A DNA stretch of 64,000 nucleotides from Halostagnicola larsenii XH-48 (GTDB lineage Archaea; Halobacteriota; Halobacteria; Halobacteriales; Natrialbaceae), in NCBI RefSeq assembly GCF_000517625.1, contig NZ_CP007055.1, positions 2,725,327 through 2,789,326 on the forward strand, written 5' to 3'. Positions 7,896-15,108 of this stretch are shown here, piece after piece (within the stretch, counting starts at the first letter, position 1; each line of letters starts with the position of its first letter). Below the pieces are notes generated by a model. The model was not told where the DNA came from and ran no database searches. It saw nothing but the letters and a program-made list of their open reading frames with translations. A program made the position numbers and the translations under genes.

Positions 7896-8045
7896 ATGCC
7901 ACAGTGCAATCACTGCAGCGCGCACGTGTCGGAGCGATTCGCCCGCGTGTTTGCAGACGAACACGGCGACATCCACGCGTGTACCAACTGCTCGGCGAAC
8001 GCAGGAATCGCAGAAGCTGCTCGAGAGCGGGCACGGCGTGTCTGA
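7896..8045 (+). CDS. Small zinc-finger protein, DUF7563-like
   Basis: 49 aa with two CxxC knuckles: CNHC at residues 4-7 and CTNC at about 34-37. A short segment between them reads RFARVFADEHGDIHA. This is a single-zinc mini-protein of the type abundant in haloarchaea, and it resembles the DUF7563 family as I remember it (CxxC, then RYVRVFAP, then CPNC). The C-terminus is a short Arg/Glu-rich helix. Its short leader contains a G/C hairpin. Molecular role unknown; such proteins are thought to bind RNA or protein partners. Confidence 0.8.
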   Translation: MPQCNHCSAHVSERFARVFADEHGDIHACTNCSANAGIAEAARERARRV

Positions 8046-8153
8046 GCCAGATGCCAGCCGCTCGACCGACGTAGCTTTCGAACGCGGGTTCGTCTTCGAA
8101 CTACCCGTTCGCGGTCCGGACGCTTTTTGTCACCGTCGACGAATCGCTACACG

Positions 8154-8402
8154 ATGACCGATCACGTCGTGTACGTCCTCGAGTGTGCCGACGGGAGTCT
8201 CTACACCGGCTATACGACGGATCTCGACCGCCGCGTCGCCGAGCACAACGCAGGCAGTGGTGCGAAGTATACGCGGGCGCGAACGCCCGTCGAGGTCGTC
8301 TACCGCGAGCACTACGACTCGAGGTCGACTGCGATGTCGCGCGAGTACGAGATAAAACAGCATTCCCGAGCCGAAAAAGAACGGCTGGTGGGGCTCGAGT
8401 GA
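8154..8402 (+). CDS. GIY-YIG domain protein (UvrC-like endonuclease fold, YhbQ type)
   Basis: 82 aa, a stand-alone GIY-YIG nuclease domain. Visible: [17 protein letters not shown] with the paired Tyr residues, the catalytic Arg in [12 protein letters not shown], and the metal-binding Glu within [18 protein letters not shown]. Start at MTDHVVYV (8154). Homologues of this size (YhbQ/YazA) are probable structure-specific or single-strand nucleases, but their cellular role is poorly known. It follows the small zinc-finger gene in the same direction with a 108-bp gap; nothing suggests they cooperate. Confidence 0.88.
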   Translation: MTDHVVYVLECADGSLYTGYTTDLDRRVAEHNAGSGAKYTRARTPVEVVYREHYDSRSTAMSREYEIKQHSRAEKERLVGLE

Positions 8403-8435
8403 GCCACTGACTGGCCCGTTTTCTTCTCACTGCTC

Positions 8436-8840
8436 TCACTCGTCGGCCGATTCGATCCCGAACTGTTCGCGCTGGCGGTAGAGATACGCCGCGATGAGCC
8501 CGGAGACGACTCCACCGGCGAGCGCCGGAAGGTCGGCGGTCCTGATCCCCGCAGCCAGGCCACCAAACGAGCTTCCGCCGTAGAGGATAAATCCCCATGT
8601 CCACGCCCAGGACACCCCGAGCCACAGTCCGGCGGCCAGCGCGAGCATTCCCAGCCCCAGTCCGACCAGGAACGCGATGATCGGTACTGCCATCCCCGTT
8701 CCCTGCCCGGCGCTCGGATCGGCAACCGCGACGACCCCGATACCGGCGATAGCAAACGCACAGAGTCCGATGATCCCTGCCAGGAGTTTCACGCCGACAG
8801 ATGTCCCGGTGAGACGATCGTCTCGAGATCGAACGTTCAT
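8436..8840 (-). CDS. Four-pass membrane protein, function unknown
   Basis: About 134 aa, with membrane segments near residues 17-38, 49-72, 76-93 and 98-118. Glycine-rich and flanked by basic residues (MNVRSRDDRLTG at the start, YLYRQREQ near the end), giving a cytoplasmic N-terminus. I start at the ATG at 8840 because a TATA box lies 28 bp upstream. A GTG at 8882 would give 14 more residues and overlap the preceding FMN reductase stop, but it lies upstream of the TATA box. I do not recognise the family. Confidence 0.75.
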   Translation of the reverse strand: MNVRSRDDRLTGTSVGVKLLAGIIGLCAFAIAGIGVVAVADPSAGQGTGMAVPIIAFLVGLGLGMLALAAGLWLGVSWAWTWGFILYGGSSFGGLAAGIRTADLPALAGGVVSGLIAAYLYRQREQFGIESADE

Positions 8841-8865
8841 TTCGTAGAGAGAAGTCGGTCGAACG

Positions 8866-8871
8866 TATATA
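8866..8871 (-). promoter_or_regulatory. TATA box setting a leaderless start
   Basis: TATATA on the minus strand, centred about 28 bp before the ATG at 8840. It lies downstream of the upstream gene's stop codon and decides the start codon of the membrane protein. Confidence 0.65.
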
Positions 8872-8878
8872 CTCGCCG

Positions 8879-9472
8879 TCACTCACTTTCGTCGGCCGCT
8901 CGAGGGGAACTCACGTCCGGTTCGATGAAGGCGTACTCGGTGAGCATTCGGCCGAGTTTCTCGACGCGATCCTGGAGTCTGTCGTCGATAAAGGCCCGCC
9001 CGTCGATCGCGTCGGGATCCGCTTCGAACTTCCCGGATGCGCTCCGGATGCCGACCTGATGTGGAAGGACCCAGCCGTGGACGCCCCGCACGGTGATTCG
9101 GAGGTGATCGAGCGTGGAACCGTAGCTCCCGCCGCCGGCGGTCGCGAGCAGCCCGACGGTCGTATCCTCGTACTCGTCGAACCCGCAGTAGTCGTGGAAG
9201 TTCTTGAGCGCGCCGGAGTACGATCCGTGATACACCGGCGTTCCGAGCGCGATGGCGTCCGCCTCGCGGACGAGTCGTTTCACCTCGCTGCCGTCGCCTT
9301 GTCCCTCGAGATCCGGGTCGTAGAGCGGAAGGTCGTACTCCTGTAGATCGAGCAGGCGCGTCTGTGCGCCCGCTTCGTCGGCAGCCCGGAGGACGTATCT
9401 GAGCGCCGTTCTGGTGTAGCTCTTCGATCGGAGACTTCCGGAGACTGCGAGGACCGAGGGACCAGTTGTCAT
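8879..9472 (-). CDS. NADPH-dependent FMN reductase family protein
   Basis: About 197 aa flavodoxin-like fold of the SsuE/ArsH/azoreductase superfamily, which reduces FMN or small quinone/azo substrates in the cytoplasm. The FMN-phosphate loop SGSLRSKSYTRTAL is near the N-terminus (about residues 11-24). GTPVYHGSYSGALKNFHDYC binds the isoalloxazine, and LLATAGGGSYGSTLDHLR is the third flavin loop. Start at the ATG at 9472 (MTTGPSVLAVSGSL); a longer frame exists upstream but this N-terminus matches the family. Substrate unknown. Divergent from the phosphohexomutase gene. Confidence 0.88.
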   Translation of the reverse strand: MTTGPSVLAVSGSLRSKSYTRTALRYVLRAADEAGAQTRLLDLQEYDLPLYDPDLEGQGDGSEVKRLVREADAIALGTPVYHGSYSGALKNFHDYCGFDEYEDTTVGLLATAGGGSYGSTLDHLRITVRGVHGWVLPHQVGIRSASGKFEADPDAIDGRAFIDDRLQDRVEKLGRMLTEYAFIEPDVSSPRAADESE

Positions 9473-9625
9473 AGCCCGACGTACCAGTTCAGTTGGGAAA
9501 ACGCCATCGACGTTCGGATCGGGGGCTCCCGTCGTTTTCACAGTTGCACTGGCGCGTCACGCTCGGGTTCGTCGAACCGGGTCGACGCCGTCGCTTTTTT
9601 CGCACCGGCCGGTGATACTCGCGCT

Positions 9626-11041
9626 ATGGAGACGATTTCGTTCGGCACCGACGGCTGGCGGGCGACGCTCGAGGAGTTCACGACGCCTCGAGTGCGGATG
9701 GTCGGACAGGCGGTCGCGACGTATCTCAGCGACGAGGGGCTCGAGGCACCCGTCGCTGTCGGCTACGACGCTCGGGAAACCTCGCGGGGGTTCGCCGAGG
9801 AACTCACGCGCGTGCTCTGTGCGAACGGGTTCGACGTGCTGCTCAGCGAGCGCGACCGACCGACGCCGCTCGTCGCACACGCTATCGTCGACCGCGACCT
9901 CGCCGGCGCGCTGGTCGTCACCGCCTCGCACAACCCGCCGGAGTACAACGGCGTCAAGTTCATTCCCGGCGACGGCGCGCCCGCACTCCCGCCGGTGATG
10001 GATGCCGTCGCGGACCGCCTCGCCGAACCGGAGCTGCTGCCCGCGTCCGAGCACGGCTCCGCCCGCGAGGTCGATTTCGTCGACTCGCACGCCGAGGCCG
10101 CGATGGACGTCGTTGAGCGGATGACCGGCACGCCGATCGACGTTTCAGATCTCACCGTCGCCTACGACGCGATGCACGGCAGCGGCCGGGACACGACGGA
10201 CGCCCTCCTCGAGCGCGCCGGGGCGTCCGTCGAGCGACTGCGCTGCGAGCGCGACCCAGACTTCGGCGGAACCGGCCCAGAACCCGCACCCGAGAACCTC
10301 GAGGAACTGATCGAACTGGTGACGGCAGCGAGCGACGGCGACGCTGACGGGTCAACCGTCGACCTCGGAATCGCGAACGACGGCGACGCCGACCGGCTCG
10401 CGGTCGTCACGCCCGAGCGGGGCTACCTCGACGAGAACCTGTTTTTCGCCGCGCTCTATGACTTCCTGCTCGAATCGGCGGACGGCCCCGCGGTCAGAAC
10501 CGTTTCGACGACGTACCTCATCGACCGCATCGCCGACGCCCACGACGAGTCCGTCCACGAGGTTCCCGTCGGATTCAAGTGGGTCGCACAGGCGATGGCC
10601 GACCACGACGCCCTCGTCGGCGGCGAGGAGTCGGGCGGGTTCACGGTTCGGGGACACGTCCGCGAGAAAGACGGCGTTTTGCTGGCGCTGCTGGCGGCGG
10701 CGATGCACGACGCGGAACCGCTCGACGACCGCGTCGACCGGTTGCTCGAGACCCACGGGACGGTCGTCCAGGACAAGACCAGCGTCGGGTGTCCCGACGA
10801 ACGGAAAGAACAGGTGCTGGCGGATCTCGAGGCGGAGATCCCCGACGCCGTCGCGGGTACACCCGTCGAGGACGTCAACACCGCAGACGGGTTCAAACTC
10901 CTGCTCGAGGACGGATCCTGGCTGCTGGTCCGACCGAGCGGGACCGAGCCGGTGTTGCGGGTTTACGCCGAAGCCACCGACGAGGACCGAGTCGCAGAGT
11001 TACTTGCCGCCGGACGGGAGCTACTCGAGCCGTTGCTCTGA
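9626..11041 (+). CDS. Phosphohexomutase (phosphoglucomutase/phosphomannomutase/GlmM family)
   Basis: Cytoplasmic alpha-D-phosphohexomutase moving phosphate between C1 and C6 of glucose, mannose or glucosamine phosphates. It feeds glycan and nucleotide-sugar synthesis. 471 aa. The four signature loops are present in order: substrate entry FGTDGWRA at 6-13, the phosphoserine loop VTASHNPPEYNGVKF, metal-binding NDGDADRLAV, sugar-binding GGEESGGF, and the phosphate site RPSGTEPVLRVY near the C-terminus. Sequence alone does not fix which sugar is used. The start ATG at 9626 directly precedes the conserved N-terminus. A small zinc protein follows 100 bp later. Confidence 0.92.
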   Translation: METISFGTDGWRATLEEFTTPRVRMVGQAVATYLSDEGLEAPVAVGYDARETSRGFAEELTRVLCANGFDVLLSERDRPTPLVAHAIVDRDLAGALVVTASHNPPEYNGVKFIPGDGAPALPPVMDAVADRLAEPELLPASEHGSAREVDFVDSHAEAAMDVVERMTGTPIDVSDLTVAYDAMHGSGRDTTDALLERAGASVERLRCERDPDFGGTGPEPAPENLEELIELVTAASDGDADGSTVDLGIANDGDADRLAVVTPERGYLDENLFFAALYDFLLESADGPAVRTVSTTYLIDRIADAHDESVHEVPVGFKWVAQAMADHDALVGGEESGGFTVRGHVREKDGVLLALLAAAMHDAEPLDDRVDRLLETHGTVVQDKTSVGCPDERKEQVLADLEAEIPDAVAGTPVEDVNTADGFKLLLEDGSWLLVRPSGTEPVLRVYAEATDEDRVAELLAAGRELLEPLL

Positions 11042-11140
11042 GATCGACTCGGTTTCGCTTCCGCATGCAGTCGCGACTACGCCCGTCTGGTTGCGTTTGC
11101 CGGGTTCGCATTTACCCGTCTCACCGTCCTATCAGTCTCC

Positions 11141-11527
11141 ATGAGCGATCAGCAGGGCGTCGCCCGGATGGAACTCGAGCCGGACGCGTGGCACCAGAAC
11201 GACGACGGGAACTACTACATCGAATGCCCAGAATGTGGCTCGGCCGCGACGCTGATGAACGTCGTCGAGCACAACCGCTGTAACGGCTACCTCGATCAGC
11301 TCGAGGCGGAGACCGAACTCGACGAGGGCGCGATGGACTGCACCGCGAAACTCACGTTGGAACTTGCCTACTCCTCCGATCCGGAGGCGGAGGCAGCCGA
11401 TGACGGCACGGATTCCGACGGCAGTCGCCCTGACGATACTGACGCAGATCTCGAGGAAGACGACGGCGTCACGGGCGAAGGGACGCCGCCGGGATCGGAG
11501 GGGACGGTCGACGACGAGCAACAGTAG
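11141..11527 (+). CDS. Zinc-ribbon protein with acidic tail, haloarchaeal, function unknown
   Basis: 128 aa. A zinc-binding half-site IECPECGSAA at about residues 28-37 pairs with EHNRCNGYL, giving a CxxC...HxxC arrangement. The remaining roughly 50 C-terminal residues are an Asp/Glu/Gly/Thr-rich disordered tail. The WHQNDDGNYYIECPECG segment looks like a small nucleic-acid or protein-binding ribbon. It lies downstream of the phosphohexomutase in the same direction, probably as its own unit. No known function. Confidence 0.75.
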   Translation: MSDQQGVARMELEPDAWHQNDDGNYYIECPECGSAATLMNVVEHNRCNGYLDQLEAETELDEGAMDCTAKLTLELAYSSDPEAEAADDGTDSDGSRPDDTDADLEEDDGVTGEGTPPGSEGTVDDEQQ

Positions 11528-11626
11528 TTTTCCGTTCTCTATCGTGGGAATCGGTTTCGGCCATTTGACCCGCTCCAGCCGCTGATTGCGGTCGTCGAGG
11601 ACATTCTTATAGAGTTCAAAAGAGCA

Positions 11627-11646
11627 TCTCGCGCTACAGCGCGAGA
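11627..11646. terminator. Hairpin between convergent genes, terminator-like for cysE
   Basis: TCTCGCGC, loop TACA, GCGCGAGA: eight perfect pairs. It sits 7 bp past the cysE stop. On the minus strand the hairpin is followed by a GCTCTTTTGAAC stretch, giving a short T-tract. On the plus strand it follows the zinc-ribbon gene by about 100 bp, so it may serve both. Confidence 0.5.
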
Positions 11647-11652
11647 CAGCAG

Positions 11653-12162
11653 TTACTCGACGGGTTCGGCCGGAACCCCGACGACGGTCGTCTCGCTTTC
11701 TACGTCACCCGTAACGACCGAACCGGCTCCGACCGCCGCGTTCTCCCCGATCGTAATGTCGCCCAACAGCGTCGCGTTCGCCCCGATCTGGACGCCGTCC
11801 TCGAGCGTCGGGTGCCGTTTGACCGGTTCGTTCGTGTCACCGCCCAGCGTCACGCCGTGATACATGTGTACGTCGTCGCCGATATCGGCCGTTTCGCCGA
11901 TGACGACGCCCATTCCGTGATCGATCGTCAGCCGCCGTCCGACCGACGCGCCGGGGTGGATTTCGACGCCGGTCAGGAATCGGACGAACTGCGCGAGCAC
12001 TCGAGCGAGCAGTTCGAATCCCGTATTCCAGAGCCGGTGGGTGAGCCGATGGGCCCAGACGGCGTGTAACCCCGAATAACAGAGCGCGACCTCGAGACAG
12101 CCGGTCGCCGCGGGGTCGCGATCGCACATCGCTCGCGTATCCTCGCGCATTTGCCGGATCAT
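11653..12162 (-). CDS. cysE: Serine O-acetyltransferase
   Basis: Transfers acetyl from acetyl-CoA to L-serine, the first step of cysteine synthesis. 169 aa from the ATG at 12162 (MIRQMREDTRAMCDRDPAAT), which matches the usual CysE N-terminus. The frame stays open 29 codons further upstream, so a longer form is possible. The left-handed beta-helix hexapeptide repeats are clear, with the catalytic segment TIDHGMGVVIGETADIGDDV, the His-Gly motif MYHGVTLGG and KRHPTLEDGVQIGANATLLG. The N-terminal helical domain is short, as in haloarchaeal and Bacillus-type CysE. Confidence 0.92.
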   Translation of the reverse strand: MIRQMREDTRAMCDRDPAATGCLEVALCYSGLHAVWAHRLTHRLWNTGFELLARVLAQFVRFLTGVEIHPGASVGRRLTIDHGMGVVIGETADIGDDVHMYHGVTLGGDTNEPVKRHPTLEDGVQIGANATLLGDITIGENAAVGAGSVVTGDVESETTVVGVPAEPVE

Positions 12163-12406
12163 CGACGCTCGTAGTCCCCTCCACTCGGTCGGGTACGAGA
12201 ACCGCCGGTTCCGGGCCGCAGCCGCTTCGTCCGGTCGGTCCGACAACACCGCGCCACAGCAGCCCGCGGTCGATTTCCGTCGATACGGCCGGTGTGGCTG
12301 GCGGATACCATATCAGCACCTCACGAACGGACGGGTCAAAACCCCTTCGGGGTGCGCGCTCGAGAAATCTCGATTCTCGCGCTCGCGCTCATTATTCCGC
12401 CCCACG

Positions 12407-13114
12407 TCACTTCCCGCGAGCGAGCCGGGTTCCAATGCGGTCGGGAAGCCCGGCGTCTTCGACGGCCGCCTGGACGCTTTCGACGTCGTACTCGACGCGA
12501 TGCGTGTCGACGGTCATCGAATCGAGATCGACGACCGCGTAGCCCGCCCGCGGATCGCCGTCTCGAGGCTGCCCGACGCTGCCCGGGTTCACGACGATTC
12601 CCTCGGCGTACGTCTCGACGTGCTGGACGTGGGTGTGCCCGAGCACGAGGACGTCCTCGTCCTCGAGCAATCGCGGCGAGAAGTCTTCGGGGTGGGTGTA
12701 GCGGTCGGGATCGTCGGGATGGCCGTGAACGAGTTTCAGTCGGCCGTCGAACTCGAGACGTTCCGTGGGCAGAGCCTCGAGCCAGTCGCGTTGCTCGTCG
12801 GTGAGTTCCGATCGAGCGTGTTCGACGCCCGCGCGGGCCATCCCGTTGAACCGAAACGAAGTCCCCTCGACGACGGCCGCATCGTGGTTTCCCATCACCG
12901 TCGGTACGTCACGATCACGGGGTGCTCCCGCTCGGGTTCCCACGGCACTGAGCATCGCACCCTCTCTCAAGGCCTCGACGCACTCGGCCGGCCACGGGTT
13001 GTAGCCGACCACGTCGCCGGCACAGACCAGTGCATCGACCGACGGCATGTCCGCCAGGACGGCCTTGAGGGCGATTCGGTTGCCGTGGATGTCGGAGATG
13101 AGGCCGACGTTCAT
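12407..13114 (-). CDS. Calcineurin-like metallophosphoesterase (YfcE/MJ0936 type)
   Basis: 235 aa, two-metal phosphodiesterase fold. All five metal motifs are visible: SDIHGN at residues 7-12, CAGDVVGY, VMGNHDAA, LVHGHPDDPDRY and LGHTHVQHVE, followed by the conserved VVNPGSVGQPRDGDPRAGYA. A roughly 15-residue insertion (GAMLSAVGTRAGAPRDRD) precedes GNHD. Family members cleave phosphodiesters in vitro, but physiological substrates are mostly unknown. Same direction as cysE and purO, with gaps of about 240 and 90 bp, so a shared transcript is not assured. Confidence 0.9.
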   Translation of the reverse strand: MNVGLISDIHGNRIALKAVLADMPSVDALVCAGDVVGYNPWPAECVEALREGAMLSAVGTRAGAPRDRDVPTVMGNHDAAVVEGTSFRFNGMARAGVEHARSELTDEQRDWLEALPTERLEFDGRLKLVHGHPDDPDRYTHPEDFSPRLLEDEDVLVLGHTHVQHVETYAEGIVVNPGSVGQPRDGDPRAGYAVVDLDSMTVDTHRVEYDVESVQAAVEDAGLPDRIGTRLARGK

Positions 13115-13204
13115 GGACCAACTATCTCGCTCGAGCCGTTTGAGGCTTCCTGCGGTTCGGCGGCTCCAGCACGGTTCGGTTAGCTCCAGGAAACACTCCG
13201 CGCG

Positions 13205-13795
13205 TTACTCGCCGTTCTCGATCGCCGTCTCGAACCCGTCGTCGGTGCGGGCGACGCCCGCCGCGCAGACGGCGTGTTCGAACTCGAGGTCGTAGGCCTC
13301 GCTTGCGGCCTCCTCGGCGCTCGCGGCTTCGAACTCGAACGACTCGGGAGCGTCTGTCTCGTAAGTCGCCACCAGCGTCGGTTCCTCGACGGTCTCGACG
13401 ACGAGGGCGTCCTTTCGAACCGTCGCGATCAGCGCCTCGCCGTCAGTGCCGATGGTCGCGGCGATCCGCGGCGTGTCGTAGTCGTCCTTCTCGTAATCTA
13501 ACGCGAGCAGGCTCGTCGCGAGCGCGTCCCGGGCGGGGTACCCTCGCTCGAGTTTTTCCGCGATCGGATCGACGTGCGAGCCGTTGCCGAAGGCGGCGAC
13601 CTCCCCGGCCGGCGTCTCGACGACGCGGAGACAGTTGTAGGCGACGTATGGGTTGTCGGTCTCCGGCGCGTCGTCGGTCGGTCCGACCGTCAACGCATCC
13701 TTTCGAGTGGTGATCTTCCTGTTCGGGAACGACCGCGATGAAACGCGGTAGGCACCCACATCGGGTCCGACGACGACGAAGCGTCCAACGTACAT
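13205..13795 (-). CDS. purO: Archaeal-type IMP cyclohydrolase
   Basis: Closes the FAICAR ring to give IMP, the last step of de novo purine synthesis; archaea use PurO in place of the PurH cyclohydrolase domain. 196 aa, the normal length. The start [20 protein letters not shown] (13795) and the internal [30 protein letters not shown] and TPRIAATIG segments match the family as I know it. A frame continuing 17 codons upstream is judged non-coding. Nearby genes are not purine genes. Confidence 0.93.
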   Translation of the reverse strand: MYVGRFVVVGPDVGAYRVSSRSFPNRKITTRKDALTVGPTDDAPETDNPYVAYNCLRVVETPAGEVAAFGNGSHVDPIAEKLERGYPARDALATSLLALDYEKDDYDTPRIAATIGTDGEALIATVRKDALVVETVEEPTLVATYETDAPESFEFEAASAEEAASEAYDLEFEHAVCAAGVARTDDGFETAIENGE

Positions 13796-14171
13796 ACTCG
13801 AGGGTGTGCTCGAGAGCGGAAAAGGGGTATCGGTTCGCACTTGCACTCCGTGTGCCCACAGGAGAGCACAGCCGATCGTTTATCTGTAATAGCGCAGCCA
13901 GACCGCCCGTGACAACCGTCGAAGCGTGTCTTGTGACATTAAAACGGGCTGCCGGCCGGCTCGAGGAGTCGCCGTCGAAAGTACAGTACGAGTCGCTCGG
14001 CCTGACGCCCGCCTCGGCGACTATCATCCGGACGACAAAAGAACAATCGAGCGTTCAGTAGGTCGCTACTTCGCCCCCTCTCATGGTACACAATCCCAGT
14101 CCCGTCCCGATGTTCTCCTAGCACGAACCGAAAGCGATAAACTATGTCCTCCCCAACTACTGGTTGCACGA
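13796..14171. other. 376-bp region without a gene, before tRNA-Gln
   Basis: Short frames here on both strands (for example 13738-14061 plus and 13939-14193 minus) lack family character, and one would run into the tRNA. The left end must contain the purO promoter. A TATA-like GATAAACTA at 14135-14143 lies about 30-35 bp before the tRNA 5' end and is its likely promoter. Confidence 0.55.
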
Positions 14172-14244
14172 AGTCCATTAGGGTAGTGGCCAATCCTTCT
14201 GCCTTCTGGGGGCCGAGACCCTGGTTCGAATCCAGGATGGACTA
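14172..14244 (+). tRNA. tRNA-Gln (CTG anticodon)
   Basis: 73 nt cloverleaf. The acceptor stem AGTCCAT pairs with ATGGACT, followed by discriminator A. The D-arm GGGTAGTGGCCAATCCT is the archaeal tRNA-Gln form. The anticodon loop is TTCTGGG, so the anticodon is CTG. The T-arm CCTGG-TTCGAAT-CCAGG is perfect. The anticodon stem CTGCC/GGCCG has one T-C mismatch at the second pair (T28, C42). CCA is not encoded and no intron is present. Confidence 0.88.
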
Positions 14245-14289
14245 CTTCTCGCGGTTCAACTCGAGCAGTTTCTTCAACCCCTGGTGTGT

Positions 14290-14312
14290 TCTCCAGTCGA
14301 AACGAGGGGGTA
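14290..14312 (+). other. Isolated ORB-like motif
   Basis: TTCTCCAGTCGAAACGAGGG followed by GG: a CTCCAGT half-dyad, GAAACGAG and a five-G run, very close to the archaeal origin recognition box pattern. It lies between tRNA-Gln and the rhodanese lipoprotein gene, pointing opposite to the pair at 4131-4191. Confidence 0.55.
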
Positions 14313-14369
14313 TCGGCAGGAATACGATCCACCGGAACAGCTATTTGAATTCGTCCTGTAGTGAGCTGT

Positions 14370-15098
14370 ATGAATCGACGGTCGTTGCTCGCCGCCGCCG
14401 GAGGCAGTTCGCTCGCAATCGTCGCAGGATGCATCGATGACATCGGAATCGACGGTGCGGGCGGCGACGACGAGAGCGGCGACGGGTCGGCGTACGAAAC
14501 GGGGTCCTTCGATGGGGAGGAAGTCCCGCTCGTCCCCGTCGAAGAGGCCCACGAGTGGTACGAAAACGAGGAGGCCAGATTCGTCGATACGCGCGGAGTG
14601 AGTCAGTACGACGCCGGACACATTCCCGGCGCTGTTCTGAGCCCCGCCATCGAGAGCGAGGGCGAGGATCCGACCGACGACTGGTCGACCGATACGCACG
14701 TCGTAACCTATTGTAACTGTCCGAATTCACTCGCCGTCCAGCGCGGAGCCGAATTCAAATCGGATGGATTCGACGAGGTATACGCCATCGAGGAGGGCTA
14801 CGGCGGATGGGAGGACGCGGAGTACCCGATCGAACGGAACGAAACCGATGTCGACGTCGAAACCTACGAAATCGAAGGCGAATCGGATCCCGACTACGAT
14901 GGTGAGTACGTCCATATCTCGACCGCCGACGGTGGGAGCTACGAAATCGCGACGGTCGAATCCGACGGCACCTACGAGACCGAGATTCGGTTCCCGGATC
15001 TGTCCTCGGACTCCGAACTGATCGTCGACGCACCCGACTACACTGTCGAGGGCACCTTAGCGGAGTTCACGTCCGAACCGGTCACCGTCGACAGCTGA
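14370..15098 (+). CDS. Rhodanese-domain lipoprotein (Tat-exported)
   Basis: About 242 aa. The N-terminus MNRRSLLAAAGGSS carries a twin-arginine motif, then a hydrophobic stretch and a lipobox ending AIVAGC, so it should be exported folded and lipid-anchored outside the membrane. Residues about 52-145 are a rhodanese domain: ARFVDTRGVSQYDAGHIPGA and the active-site loop VVTYCNCPNSLA with a Cys at the persulfide position. The last 80 residues look like a beta-rich domain. I chose ATG 14370 because a TATTTGA element lies about 26 bp upstream; a GTG at 14361 is less likely. Presumed sulfurtransfer or sulfur sensing; the true substrate is unknown. Confidence 0.85.
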   Translation: MNRRSLLAAAGGSSLAIVAGCIDDIGIDGAGGDDESGDGSAYETGSFDGEEVPLVPVEEAHEWYENEEARFVDTRGVSQYDAGHIPGAVLSPAIESEGEDPTDDWSTDTHVVTYCNCPNSLAVQRGAEFKSDGFDEVYAIEEGYGGWEDAEYPIERNETDVDVETYEIEGESDPDYDGEYVHISTADGGSYEIATVESDGTYETEIRFPDLSSDSELIVDAPDYTVEGTLAEFTSEPVTVDS

Positions 15099-15108
15099 TC
15101 GAGTTCGA

